Shown piece after piece: positions 24,189-36,058 of a stretch of DNA of 64,000 nucleotides. The position numbers were made by a program, and so were the translations under genes. Numbering within the stretch: the first letter of the stretch is position 1; every line of letters starts with the position of its first letter. Source of the DNA: Acanthaster planci (lineage: Eukaryota > Echinodermata > Asteroidea > Valvatida > Acanthasteridae); NCBI RefSeq assembly GCF_001949145.1, contig NW_019091480.1:950040-1014039 (forward strand). The letters run 5' to 3'. The notes under the pieces were generated by a model. That model was not told the origin of the DNA and did not search any database. It saw nothing but the letters and a program-made list of their open reading frames with translations.

Positions 24189-24713
24189 GAAAACCAGGAT
24201 GCGATTGCATTAAGAAAACTTCAGATAGGAAAATTGTTTGGTTCTCAGAAATCTGACTGCGAATGAGTAATGTTTCGGAATAATGATCTATTTAACTTCT
24301 ACACCAAGAAACTTCCTTTACTGAATGTCAGTACAATTAGAGTATGCATGCGGCTTTCGCAAGGACAGGTGCCCTATTGGCAGAAACAAAACACTTGGTA
24401 CAGTACCTGGAATTGGTGTATAGGTGTTCAAATATGCAACTTAAAGGAATCAGTAATACATCTAAGAACTAGCAATTAAGACTCATCATGGGAACCAAAA
24501 GTTTATAATGGTCCACTAATTGTCGAGTGCTAATAAAGAATAAGTCTAAGTAGAGTTACTTTTGAGAAAGTCCACAAAAAGGAGTACATGTATTAGGAAT
24601 ATCAAGGCATGGACCCATCGAACCTTTATAGCTTTAAGTTAAAGTATTGACACATGCATCCGACGCTTCTTTCTCATTCTATAATGAAACATTCACTACA
24701 GATCATCATTACC

Positions 24714-27700
24714 ATGAACCCAACTGGTCAGCCTGCTGTAGTGATGAGCTCCAGCGCCGGGGAAATTCAGCCCAGCGCGCCTCGTAAGAAAGTGCCCGGA
24801 CTGAAGGGATTTTCAGTGGTCCACATCGTGCTGGCGGTTCTGAGTATCATCTTTGGGATCCTTGCCGTAGTATTTGAATGCAATTTTTCTTACGCTGGAT
24901 GGGGAATCTGGAGTGGAATTTTGGTGAGTGAAGATTTCCTGAATTGTCAGAGATTGCCAGCAAACACCAAATTGCTGAAGCTATTGATAATAGTTTCGTC
25001 GCCGCTATGGCGTTCAGTGGTGTTGCAGTGTATCGGAGACGTTAATTTTGCATCCACGATAAAAGGTTTAGACAGGTTATTTCATTGACCTTTCTTATAA
25101 CGGACAAGGGGCGGGCTCGACTTTACTTTTATGGCAGTAAATCAGTCATCATCGTACAATAAACAATAGATGGCGCTCTTCGTAGCTGACGCTTGAGCCA
25201 GGTTTGTAAAAGGCACTCATGGAAAAGGACACTTCTGAAAACGGTCCCAAAATGGGGGATACATTTCATCGGGAGACTTTCAGGCGCTGGTGGCAGCAGA
25301 CATACCGGTCCTTACAGTTTTGGGGTATTGCCCGTACTCAGAATTACGCGCACGTGCTCAGAACAATGTGCGCATGCTCAGAGCTGGCAAAAAAAAGACC
25401 GGTGTGTTTGTTACCACCAAGCGTCCTAGACCGTCCAATTGTGCTAAACCTTGCATATAAACAGGGCGCTTCAGTCAAAAATTAAACTTGAAAAGATCAT
25501 AATATTCTTGCGTTTGTGGTAAGGGGAATTATGGTAGTGAGAAATCAACATTATTTGTTGCCGATTTCGTCCCATTTTTCATCAGTTTTTCCTCGTGACT
25601 GGCATTCTGGGCTTGGCTACACGGAAACAAAACAGCAAAAGAGGCCTGGTAAGATCAGAGCTGATTCGTTTAATTAAAATGACAACATTTGAAGTACACA
25701 GGCCCCATATGTAAGCTAACCAGTAACGTTTTCATAGAATTCGGGAAAGTTTGGGCGGATAGTACGATCGAAGGATTTGAAAATCCTTTTGTGTGAGAAA
25801 TGGCAGAGACGTTTTTGCTATGACTACATAAGTGACATCGCAAGAAATTGAAACGAACGGTGTCTTTTGACGCTAGCATTTCCAAGTATGAATGAGCGTT
25901 TTCTTAATATTTTTTTCGTTTTGTTTCCGTTTGTTTAATCTTTGAAAAGCAGTTATAGAAAATGACAAGTGACGTGACATATGACTTTCTTAACTTATTC
26001 CCTTCACGGTAAGCATTTGTTACTGCGTTTTATTTCAGGTCATAGCCTTCATGGTGATGTCGATACTATCCTCGATTGTGGCCTTCCAGCTGATGGTTGC
26101 TTCTGTTATTGCCGCCCCTGTAGAGTTCTATTACTACTGTCACCCGTACCCGCGTGGCCTCGATTACAACTATTATTGTGGTTTCCACATGGTATATTGC
26201 ACAATTAATTATCACATCAGTTTTGTAAACAAAAAAACTTGGAGAGGAAGCTGCAGGAATCTTTGATTACACCAAAGCAGAGTTCTTGACCGAAATGCCG
26301 TTGACCCACGGGTTACGATCCGAAAAACTCCAAACTATTTAAGAATGGCAATTATTCTAAAGCTTGAATTACATGAAACAAGGACACACTGATATTAGGA
26401 ACAAATAAACAAATATGATTTAACGAGAATGTTACACTTGGCGTGTAAAAGAGAATGGTAACAAAGAAAATGCTGATTGAAACTGGTTTACAGTAATAAG
26501 GGTAAAGAATCGTGAAAATATCTTATTTAAAAATGATATTCTTACAGGCGAGAGCTTGATAGGCACTATAGTGAAAAATGCTAGACTTGGGGGCATACAC
26601 TGTGTATACAGTGTTAAAATACACGTCGGGCAGGGCAAAAAATGTCCAAAATTAATTTACATCTCCCCGGTGCAAATCCATCTTTTAAATAGTCCTTTCA
26701 CAAGGCATGTCGTAAGTAACACAGTGATCAATGACACAAAATGCCTTTGTCACAGCTCATTTGAATAGCTTGTGAATTGGCTTAAGACTGAATTACTTGG
26801 AATGGACTTACAGGGACTTGTGATGGACTCAAATACAACACACTGGCCTTTGGCGTTGAGCATTAAACGCTCGAGTGCTCCAGATGCTGAGATGGTGTAT
26901 AATACCGGCGAAACCAATGGAATTTCACACATCTAACACCATACACGTTTTAGTGTCGAACGAAGAATACTTTCCGTTATTCATGACACCCAGACTTTGA
27001 TATTTTCGGTGTTATTTGTGGATTTGTGTGTGCAGACACTGCGTCAGGCCATCGATGCGTTGTTGGGAATAGTAGGCCTGGCTGAGTTGACCATCAGCGT
27101 TGTGACTGCCTCTCTGTCCTGCTATGGCGTATGCCAATGTTGCAATCCCTACACTCCTGTCATGGTGCGTTAACAAACTCCTTCGGTTGATAATATTTTT
27201 ATAGGACAGCTCCAAATATTGGCCTTTTTTACGAGTTTCGTTTTAACAATTTTCTAAACACTTTCCTGCTATCATTTCGGAAACATGTTTTAATGTTACA
27301 CAAGTTTGGAGTTTTAATGGATAGTGCCAAGCCGTTGGACTTTCATACTTCGGAATGGGACATCTAACGTCTAGCATCTCAGTATATTTGCAAAGGAATA
27401 GCAAAATTATGTTTAGCTGCTAAACACCGCTTTATATTGTATATGCATTCACGAGAAAGGTCCTTATCAGCCGTTAAAGACCATCCACGTGAGGGGATCT
27501 CTATCAATAGGACTGGCTAATCTGTCCAAGATTTTTATGAATATCTATTGAGGAGTCAAAAACTGCGAATTACCCGCAGTCCCTGAAACGACCAAGTATG
27601 GCAGGTAAAAGAAATCCAATGTACGGAGGTATAGAAGTGCCATAGTACTTGTCCGGGAATGTTACAAGAACGTACTTAATATTCTTGTATTCCCTAAAAA

Positions 27701-29080
27701 TATCTAATATGAACTAAAGACTGGTGCTCAGAGAGCTGGAAATGATTATTATGTCCTATTACTAGCCCTAGAAACATTCCTTTAACCATTTCACCTCCCA
27801 AGGGAGTGTACGGCACAGTATAATTATGTAGCACTGACAACATCCTAAAAGTAAGGTGGAATGATAGAATCCCACAAGTGCCAACCTCTTTTGGAGGTGG
27901 GGCTCCATCTTGACTTTCCATACATGATAAGATCCTGAATCATGCCAGGATAGCAGGGCACATTATCCCAGAAGAATGCACGTTTGGTGTTGTTTGTCTC
28001 GGGGTGACGAAGTCGTTCTTATATGTCGTTTTCTTGGGGTCGTAAGGGCGAAGATATCCCAATACTTCCAGGGTGTCGTCCTCAGGTATCTCAAGATGTC
28101 GTGATCCTGTTTGCGAGATCAGTGCATCAGGTGATAAACCTTGTCAAGATTATAGCACGTTAAAAACTTACTTTGCCTCCATGTTGTCCTGGGAATATGT
28201 CACGATCTCTACGAGCCGGATGGCACTAACAGAACTCCGTTATCCGGTTAATTATTTATTAGGATTCGATACTTACAGGTTCAGTACGTTCCCCAGCAAA
28301 CCCATGTACAGTTTATGCCCATGTCGACCATGGAAGCGCCCATGTCGGCCATGCAAGGACCGCAACATCAGCAGGCTGGTATCCAGTTGGCCACAACGAT
28401 GAACACTCAGCAGCAACCACAGCAGCAACCATTGCAGATGCAAGCAGCCATGCAAGGTGGGCCTGATTCAAGACAAATGATAAAAATCTCCAGCCGTAAC
28501 GCATGAAAATGTAATGATCATGAAAGCTGAAATGGATTGATAGCCGAACTTATAACGGCTGCTGATTGCCAACAGGAGCGTGACAGGCCCAGACATAGAT
28601 GGGTGGGGGTGTACAAGGGCAAAAACGGGCTAAAAATGAAATTGAAAGTGAAAAGAAAATGGAAAGGTTTGAAGATCCCCAGTTTGCTGGAATAATTCTC
28701 ATTCTGATTCATGCTTTGGACCCCCCCCAGAAAAAATCCTATTGACGCTCAGGGTTCCACTGGATCTGTATACATGTAACACATTTTAGCGTAGCACAAG
28801 AAAATTATGTGGGCCATATATGATTAACGAAGTGACCTGCGATTAATCTCATCCACAACTCCACTTCTCGTAATTTCACCCAAATATAATATAACATTAT
28901 ATTTTAATATTTTCAGTTTTTTTGTTAATACCTTTAATACTGTACGTTACAGGAGCCCCGTACGTGACCAATTACAGCGCAACCCCGACCCAGGAGATGA
29001 CAACCTCCCCCCAGGAGGTTGGAGGAGGACCTGTCGCAGTCGGGCTGCCTCACGACGACAAAGAGGGCCTTCTTCATTGA
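24714..29080 (+). CDS. M3: MS4A/CD20-like four-transmembrane protein with long tail, 286 aa
   Basis: Coding exons 24714-24923, 25586-25648, 26039-26191, 27036-27164, 28279-28456 and 28953-29080 (stop TGA). The first four junctions are phase 0, the last phase 1. An in-frame upstream ATG at 24654 precedes a likely acceptor (CACTACAG, ending 24701), so the start is placed at 24714. TM1 is about residues 33-54, then Cys56 and sequon Asn57-Phe-Ser and the WSG motif at 66-68. TM2 is in exon 2 and TM3 about 93-117. The loop with Cys125 and Cys138 is the most Tyr-rich of the five. TM4 is in exon 4, with a Glu and the CYGVCQCC cluster. The cytoplasmic tail is Gln/Met-rich. It ends with acidic residues and Asp280-Lys-Glu-Gly-Leu-Leu285, matching the DxxxLL adaptor-binding sorting pattern. 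The CAG-rich exon 5 could vary in length between individuals. Confidence 0.82.
26576..26655. repeat. Short repeat shared with 31150-31200
   Basis: The words TATACAGTGTTA, ACACGT, GGGCA and GGCAAAA occur in the same order here and at about 31148-31190, next to SINE-like sequence in the second case. It is probably a SINE or retroelement tail fragment lying in M3 intron 3. Confidence 0.35.
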
Positions 29081-29779
29081 GCTTAAAACTTGATCAGGCA
29101 AAATGGCATGTAACGATGACATTAAAGCCTAAATCCGTGGGGACTATTTGAGCAGTCAAGAATCCACTATTGCGCCCGATACGACTAACTGCTGTTGTTG
29201 ATAAACAAAGTTCAAAGCTTGCCGGGAATATTTTATATAAAACGAACGTTGATAAATACGATTTATTTGATAACGTGTTGAAGCGAACGTTTTTTTAATA
29301 GAATGACTACAAATTGGGTAGTTAATTAAATATGATCCTTTCAAAAGTAACCGTTATCAATAGAAAACAGACGAAGGAAATGAGAAAATGCTCACTCTGG
29401 GATTCAATCCACAAACATTCTGAATCATTGCTCTAATCATTTCCGTTAATATCCACAACGCACCATTAACCAGACCGATCAATCTCCTTTTTCCCCGCCT
29501 TGTGGGCCAACGATCCAAATAATGATGGTGCAGCTGTTACATAATTAAGTATTTTTTCAAGATGTAAGTCAATATTGTAGTGTATTTCCACCATGCTTTA
29601 AACGGTGACATTTTACTTTCAAAGTCTGGTGTGGGTAGTCAGCTCAGGTGCTCAAGTGTGCGCTATTGAAACATTTCTTTGAATCCACATGCTGAAAAAT
29701 TGGATCCATTTATGCTGAAAAATTGTTTGTAACGCTTTTGTTATTTGCTTTTGACATTTTAGGCTGCACATCGTTCTAT

Positions 29780-29920
29780 GGCCTGTTTGTTTCGCACGGA
29801 TCCAGATTGTGATCAGTGATCCGTCATTGGCTCACTGACTCCAGAAACCGGCTTATGGATAGCGCAAACCAGTTTTAAGATCACTGATCACGATCCAGGT
29901 CTGTTTGAAACAACCAGGCC
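29780..29920. mobile_element. 141-bp foldback MITE, GGCCTG(T/G)TTGTTTC termini
   Basis: The left arm GGCCTGTTTGTTTC, then GATCCAGATTGTGATCAGTG, is inverted at the right end, which reads GGCCTGGTTGTTTC and GATCGTGATCAGTGATC on the minus strand. The arms are about 40 bases. There is no frame for a transposase. The flanks do not show an obvious target duplication, so the superfamily is left open. Confidence 0.6.
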
Positions 29921-30172
29921 CTTAGTCGCAAAGCATGTAAATGATAAATTTAGAAGAGAGAACTTTGATTTCGGCTTATGATGCACACTGTGTATTTTTG
30001 TTAAGGTCACTGCTCATGTGTTAGACATTTTACACATTTGTAATTATAGATTGAGAAGTTTACTCATACAGCCTGATTTTTAATAGTTTCCACTCTTACT
30101 AAACCCTGTACATGGGGAATCAATTCAATGATTGTCATTATCACTTAAATTATGATTATTGGACTGTTTTTA

Positions 30173-30178
30173 AATAAA
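30173..30178 (+). terminator. Polyadenylation signal AATAAA, possible end of M3
   Basis: A canonical hexamer about 1.1 kb after the M3 stop codon in AT-rich sequence; it would imply a long 3' UTR containing the MITE at 29780-29920. Use is inferred. Confidence 0.35.
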
Positions 30179-30896
30179 TGTAATGGCTCCAGAAGTTTGG
30201 ATCTTGGGTAACGAGAGAAAATTATAAGGCGTTTAAAAGATAGAATCGAAATGTAATTTGAACTATGCTAAGGATCGATTTTTAACTATGAGGAAAATGC
30301 TGAGAACGACATTGAGTCCGTTTTTTCTCTCATGGGCTTTCTTTGACGGGAAGTTTTGAAAAAAGACAACCGAATTAACGTAAAACCAAAGAATTACTAG
30401 AACAGGAGCTGGATATTGCGGTGTGTTATGAACCGTGAACCTTCTCTCTTTTATAAACTCGTGCACAAGTGATTTTTGCGTGCCTGCTGGAATCTTTCTT
30501 TTTGTGGTTTTTTTATGCCTTTTTGTGATTGTGTAAGGCTGTTTATAGTACAACGACAGGGAGTCAGACCAGAAATGAGAGAGTAGCGTACTGGGGGAGG
30601 GGTCATGGAACAAGTTGACCACTCCCCCTCCCAATTGCCTTTTCTGCTCGTTAGAAACAATATAGTGCATGTACAGCTTTCTTTGGATATAGGTTGAGAT
30701 TATTTACGGACAAACAAAGAATTGCATGGACAATCGGTTAGAGAGGAAAATCTCCTTGTTACCCACCCTGGAATCAAAACCTTGCTTTGCTTTAGAAGAG
30801 ATAGCACTGATCAGGCCATGTCTGGCTAATTACTTGACTTGAGCTAGCAATACCACACGCCCCTGTGAAAGCCGCCACTTATTGGCCTCCTGAGAT

Positions 30897-31200
30897 CGTA
30901 TGTGGTGTAGTGGTTATATGGTTTGCAGCTTCTGATCATAGGGTCGGGGGTTCGAATCCAGCTGGTGGCAAAATTTTGTGATCTTGGGAAGTTACTTTAC
31001 CCCTATGTTCCTTTCTCCACCCAGGAGTAAATGGATATAAGGCAGGTCGAGTGGTTAAGACGTCTTCACTATAGTAAGTACGGACGGTTCGAGTCTCATC
31101 CGAGTACGCTTGTGGTTTTTTCACAAGCTTTCGCGGGAAATACCAAGTATACAGTGTTACAACACACGTTGGGCACGGCAAAATATCCGAAAAGCAAGTT
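30897..31200 (+). mobile_element. Two tRNA-derived SINE-like sequences
   Basis: The first (about 30897-31035) has an A-box-like TGGTGTAGTGGTTA and a B box GGTTCGAATCC, followed by CTTGGGAAGTTACTTTACCC and TCCACCCAGGAGTAAATGG, a tail shared by many marine-invertebrate SINEs. The second (about 31044-31200) begins GTCGAGTGGTTAAGACG and has GGTTCGAGTCTC, a tRNA-Ser-like head. Neither has a proper acceptor stem, so these are not tRNA genes. Confidence 0.6.
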
Positions 31201-31467
31201 AAACATGGATACTATGTCGGCTTGACTAATGTATGACGTCGGTCATGGAATGAGTTAGCCTAGAATATTGGCTTTTTGTCCGAGCTGTGTGCTTAACATG
31301 ATCTGTTGACGAGCTTATGATTCACCCACGGATGCTTAAATTGCCAGGAAATGCACTTGCATCGAAGAAAAATCGATGACTTTTAGCGTGAAGCAGGAAT
31401 GAACATCATTCTTGAAGTCATATTTATTGTGTCAAATGAATACAGCTCCTTTTTGTAATCTCAACAG

Positions 31468-31646
31468 GTTCAGTTCGTTCTCTAGCAAGTCAATATACAG
31501 TTTGTATCCACGGCAACCATGCAAGCAGAGCCAAGACAGCGACAGCTGCAATGGGAAGAGCAGCTGACTGGTGTCAGGGTTTGTAACGATGAATCCATAG
31601 CAGCAAACAGCGGAACAACCAGTACAAGGACCGATAGCCATGCAAG
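31468..31646 (+). pseudogene. Decayed exon 5 of an M3-like gene
   Basis: The acceptor CTCAACAG, the opening GTTCAGTTCGTTC and the closing GCCATGCAAG|GTGGGTCTG reproduce M3 exon 5 (28279-28456) with its splice sites. It is 179 rather than 178 bases and has a TAG at 31483-31485 where M3 has CAG. The frame is lost after an indel. No companion exon is recognisable nearby. It is a remnant of a partial duplication of M3 between M3 and M4. Confidence 0.7.
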
Positions 31647-33099
31647 GTGGGTCTGCTCAAAGAGATCATTGCTATAGCCCTTCACGCAACATTAACGCAG
31701 ATTTCGAATACGGCGCACTATCGTTGACGTATGGTTACCTTGGCAAGGAGTGGTCAGGTTGACAATCCATTGTCGATGGTAGCAGCTGACTCTGGATTGT
31801 AGTCAAGAACAGATTGGTCTTTTCTTTAAATAGAAACGGGGATATGAGTGTTCGTTCTATTTAGCTCTAAAATGATTACTACTATGACTTATTCATTTAC
31901 ACATTTCCGAATTTGGCCAGGAAAACCTACACGGTCAACGTGGTTCCAAACATGGCAAACTAACTAGGCCTAGTATCAGGGAAATCGTTGTATCAGAAAG
32001 CGACCTATTCACACATACGTTATTTGCACTAAAAGCCCCAACGGGTGCCATGCTGTAAACACAAGCCAAACGGAAATTGCTGGCAACGTATTTGCGCAAG
32101 CGACAATGAAGAAGAAAAACGGGTCACTGAACACACTATACTGAGCAACACAGAATAGTAAGTTGAACGATAGGCCCATACACTGGTGGGAAAATAACAT
32201 AGCCCTACTCCATCATAGTCGCACGTCAACCATTTCCCTTCAGATTTAACTGAGTCGTTTTTCAACAAATCGTTTCTCGAAACGAATACTTAATAATTAG
32301 TTACTCTTGGTCTGGGTGCTGAAACACGTTATTAATTTGTACTTTTGGATAATTTACCTATCCAGCTCGATCTTCCTCGTTCCAAAAACAGTTGATCGAC
32401 CAAGAGGAAGTCGATTGGGCATAGGCCCTACGTACGTGACTGCGTTTGGCTGCATTGGGCGGGAAGTAGACTGGTCCTCAGCCCCATCCGCAACATGCGG
32501 AACCCATTGTACCGGCACATTATACACAGCAGTATACGTGTTTTAGAGTATTTAGTTTTTACATCAGCATCCTGCTTGCTGTATTATGCTTCATCAACAG
32601 CATTATGAACACCAATCGTCACTTACAACAGATTTCTAACATGGTGAGACCCACATAACTTACGACGGTTTAAAATGTTTTAGGATTAGCAAGGCTTTGA
32701 TCCTCAGGGCCAATTAAGGCTTTAACCGCCAAGACTTAACCTCTCAAGGCTAGGGCCTAGGCTTTGACTCAAAAGCCTCAAGGCTATGACCAAATTAAAA
32801 TTACTTCCGATGAACTTGGAAGCTAGTAGTCACATTATAATGAATTCTAACTTGAATTTATTAAATTTGAGGGGTCGTTACCTGCCTTCCACTCTCAGGG
32901 TCTTACTTTAAGGCTATCGACTTTTGACCTTTCCAGTTTAATACATTCTAGGTTCGAAATTTTGCTCTTCTGTAAACTGCTATAGCGCATTTTGACTCAT
33001 TGCTTCCTCGCTTGACACTCCGAACATTGTAAGCTCGAAGGACGATGTAAAGGGGACCAGGAACCAGTCTAGGTTGGAAGCTGCATACACGGGTGGTGG

Positions 33100-33185
33100 A
33101 AGGACTAAGCTAGCTACGTACGTAAAGACTGGCAAATGAAATTGTAAACGACTGCGAGAAATCATCACTCCCCTGTTCATCCAAG
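33100..33185 (+). ncRNA. Candidate noncoding first exon of M4 (5' UTR)
   Basis: The segment containing GGCAAATGAAATTGTAAAC and CTGTTCATCCAAG ends in a strong donor (CAAG|GTGAGTAAA). Its paralogue in block B ends in CCAG|GTAAGTAAA at 47312. The donor is conserved although the surrounding sequence is not coding-like, and M4 needs an upstream exon to use the acceptor at 36049. The 5' boundary is arbitrary. Confidence 0.4.
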
Positions 33186-35415
33186 GTGAGTAAAATCACT
33201 GTAAATTGGACACTGATACTGTGCAGGAATACCCTGGTTGTCGTGGTCACTTCATGCCTCAGTTACGGTATTGCCACGCGAAAATAAGGCATTTAAAAAG
33301 GATTTCATCATACATATTTTGTAGTGAATGAACCCAACTCTCCCGTGCGCTTCAATGAGATGTACATGTACAGTAGATGCACACATGTTGATGACGATGG
33401 GGCGATGGTAGTGTGCCTGATGTGGGGTGCGGGTCCGTCGTCTCTCATGGCTGCCGGTAACCAGGATAAAGAAACTGGGACGGCCATATTAAAAGCTGAG
33501 AGGTCACTAATGGTAGCGTTGCAATGATATTTATCGTGCGCGTCTTGGCGAAAGTGAATTAGTCTGGCCATGGAAAGACGAGCGTACTGCTGCTGTGCTT
33601 TATCTCCCACGTGTTGCCTATTGTTGTATGTGTATGTAATCGAAGCACAGGCTGTTAAACCAGTTTTTCTTACAAAACTATATTTTGTAAGAGATATTTG
33701 AACCTATCGCTTAACAGAGGCATATGCTTCGATTACATACACTGGTTTGGAATACATGTGCATGTAGTTAATTTAATTGTTAAAATGGTCTGTGTGTTGA
33801 GAGAAATTTATTTTTTACTGTTGGTTTGTGATGTCTGTCTCTCAGTCTTGCTGTTGGAGTGTTTCTTTAAATTGAGTTGTCCATCATGTTGTTATGTGTC
33901 TCTATACAGATGCATCTTTTAGTTCTATTTTCTCTGTATGTATATGTAATTTTTCTGTCTGCCTGTCTTACGTCATCTTGTTTGTACGTGTTTGGTTTTT
34001 CTTGTTCGCTTGAAGTTCACTATTGGTCCGTCTGTATGGTTTTTATCTGCTGTCTTCAGTCTGTTGTTGATGTATGTTTGTCTTCCATAATAGGTGCCCT
34101 TTTCCCTCAATAGTTCAACGATTTTATAGGAATTAAGGTTTTTTTTTCAAATTTCAAATTCCAAATTACTTAAATTTTTCAACTTCACGCTGTGGGCAAG
34201 TAACTCTAAAGTAATACAGTAAGCTTCTTAACATTTCAGGAGCGTGGCTTATATATTTGGATGCAAGGGTTTTATCCTATTCCTTTCTCTCAAATTTTTG
34301 TCCTAAAGAAAATTGGGTTTTACTGTTTTCTTTCTTGAATGTTATTGTATCTGCTTGTGTGTACTTTTGCATTCCTTCTTGCTGAAATAAATAAGTAAAT
34401 AAATATGATATGTATACGCATATAAACCGACATGTCTGTGCTTTCGAACAGGCTTTGCGGACCTCTGGATCATGACACGTATTATGTATGCATATGGCCG
34501 TACGGTGGTCTGGTCACCGTCAGCACGGTGTACTTTGAAGTTTACTACAGCTTTTGCTGTACGTGTTATAGTAGGGGGTTGGTATTATATGCCGTGAATA
34601 CACGATCTTCTCTGTGTTGAGTAGCCCCATGGTCCTTTGCCGTAGTTTGTATGCGTATGGGCCAACTTACAAAAAATCTGTACCTCCACTAGTCACGGAC
34701 GGCAGGTGTATAATTATTACATGTCAGCTTTCTCTACACCCGTGGTTTACCGTAGTTCCTTGAAAGAATTCGAATAGACCGATCCAGTGACAATAATCAG
34801 GAGCCATTACTGCGGTATCTCCAAGTGCGCGATGGGTGCACCCATAAAAATAAATTCCCATAGACACAAATGATAAATCCTTATATTTCAAAATACAACT
34901 CTTACAGATGTCTAAGTTGGACGGCAAAATAATGCTTGACATGTCCTCTTTCAGTTTTTTTTTTCAATTTGTTGTGATTTCACCGATGAATTTAGGAAAT
35001 CCTCAGCCAAAGCAGACCCCCCCGACTCGCCGCGATTTGCAAGAATGGAATGTCACTAGACAATTTGAGGAAATGTGGGATTAATTGGGGCATTTGTTGC
35101 CTCACAAAAAACAAGTACTTCGAATTAACACCGATACTTTACACACTCCCAAAGCTTTAACCCGGAGAAAATACCAAACCAAAAAAACAAACAAACAAAC
35201 AAAAACTGCCTTCGCAAAGAACTTTCGTTGACCGTTTACACTGATCTCTGCTATACCGTCAGTATAATAGAGACTACCCACTATGAACTGCGAAAAAGGC
35301 CTCTCCGTGGTAACCTCTTGGTGGCGCACATCATCGTGAAGCTCCCGCGTTTTGAAAGCGAAACTTATTCATCTAGGGAATCCAAGAATTAAAATAAAGG
35401 TAACAAACAAACTTA

Positions 35416-35481
35416 ATTACAGCTTAAGGTTATTTACAATAGTTTAAGATTACAGCTTAAGGTTATTTACAATAGTTTAAG
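35416..35481. repeat. Perfect 2 x 33-bp tandem duplication
   Basis: The unit beginning ATTACAGCTTAAGG and ending TAGTTTAAG occurs twice without a mismatch (35416-35448 and 35449-35481), upstream of M4. Being perfect, it is recent. Confidence 0.9.
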
Positions 35482-36058
35482 ATCTGTTTAAGCAATATTA
35501 AAAAGACATTGAAGCTAGGAACCCCAAATAGAATACATTGAAAGGCCGGCTCGTGCTACTGGCAAATGTGTACGTAAGTGAAGCAAATTCAACATCACGA
35601 AAAATTGTAGAAAATGTCGCCCCAAGTCAACTGTGCTAAACGTTTGCAAATTCGCAGCGCAAACATGCGTAGAAGATTTTGCTTGTGTGTTTGCTTTCAT
35701 GCCAACTATTACAAGGTATGCAAGGAACATGATCAAAACTGTCAAACGGTCAGCAAACATTGTGACATGTGAATAACGTCTGCACTGTACATATGTAAAA
35801 ATTGGCAATTCATAAAATGTACATTTTCAATCCGAATTCCCCACCCCTATGATTTTCTTTGCAACCTGACTGATGTAAACCTGTAAATCAGCCGTATGCT
35901 GGGCTGAAGTTTGTAATGAGTTATATGTGAAAGTCGTCATAAGGGCTACGACAAAGTGCAACGTGATGAGAACCATTTTGTATCCATCCAGATACTTTGA
36001 GTGGCCTTGCTCTGTGGTTTAACCGTAATTGAGTAACCTTTTTCTCCAGCTGATCATC

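Larger units (their letters stand above)
16417..24713. other. Intergenic region M2-M3
   Basis: After the M2 stop there is a possible alternative terminal or 3'-UTR exon start (CTTTGCAG, about 16871) and an AATAAA at 17214. The rest contains a G tract near 17082, the repeat shared with M4/M5 intron 2 (17811-18010), an unidentified minus-strand ORF (21322-21912) and a foldback element (23957-24188). Open frames at 18202-18549 and 20047-20439 show no recognised domain. The M3 promoter and noncoding exon should be in the distal part. Confidence 0.55.
29081..36058. other. Intergenic region M3-M4
   Basis: It holds a probable M3 polyadenylation signal (30173), a foldback MITE (29780-29920), SINE-like sequences (30897-31200), a decayed M3-like exon (31468-31646) and, from about 31940, the start of segmental block A. 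Block A includes a candidate noncoding first exon of M4 ending at 33185. Other open frames are short and not conserved with block B in any one frame. Confidence 0.6.

Noticed and set aside
24654-24713. Longer M3 N-terminus from ATG at 24654
   Set aside because: The added residues are not shared by any paralogue and precede a likely splice acceptor ending at 24701.
30903-30975. Possible tRNA gene with A and B boxes
   Set aside because: No matching acceptor stem, and a SINE tail follows directly; treated as a tRNA-derived SINE.
33308-33610. 100-codon minus-strand frame near the M4 candidate first exon
   Set aside because: The matching block B sequence does not keep the frame or residues, so it is unlikely to be coding.
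35183-35208. (CAAA)n run as a meaningful repeat
   Set aside because: Short, ordinary microsatellite.
36029-36058. Longer M4 N-terminus from ATG at 36029
   Set aside because: It crosses a pyrimidine-rich acceptor (TTTCTCCAG) conserved before the other genes' start codons and has no equivalent in M5.
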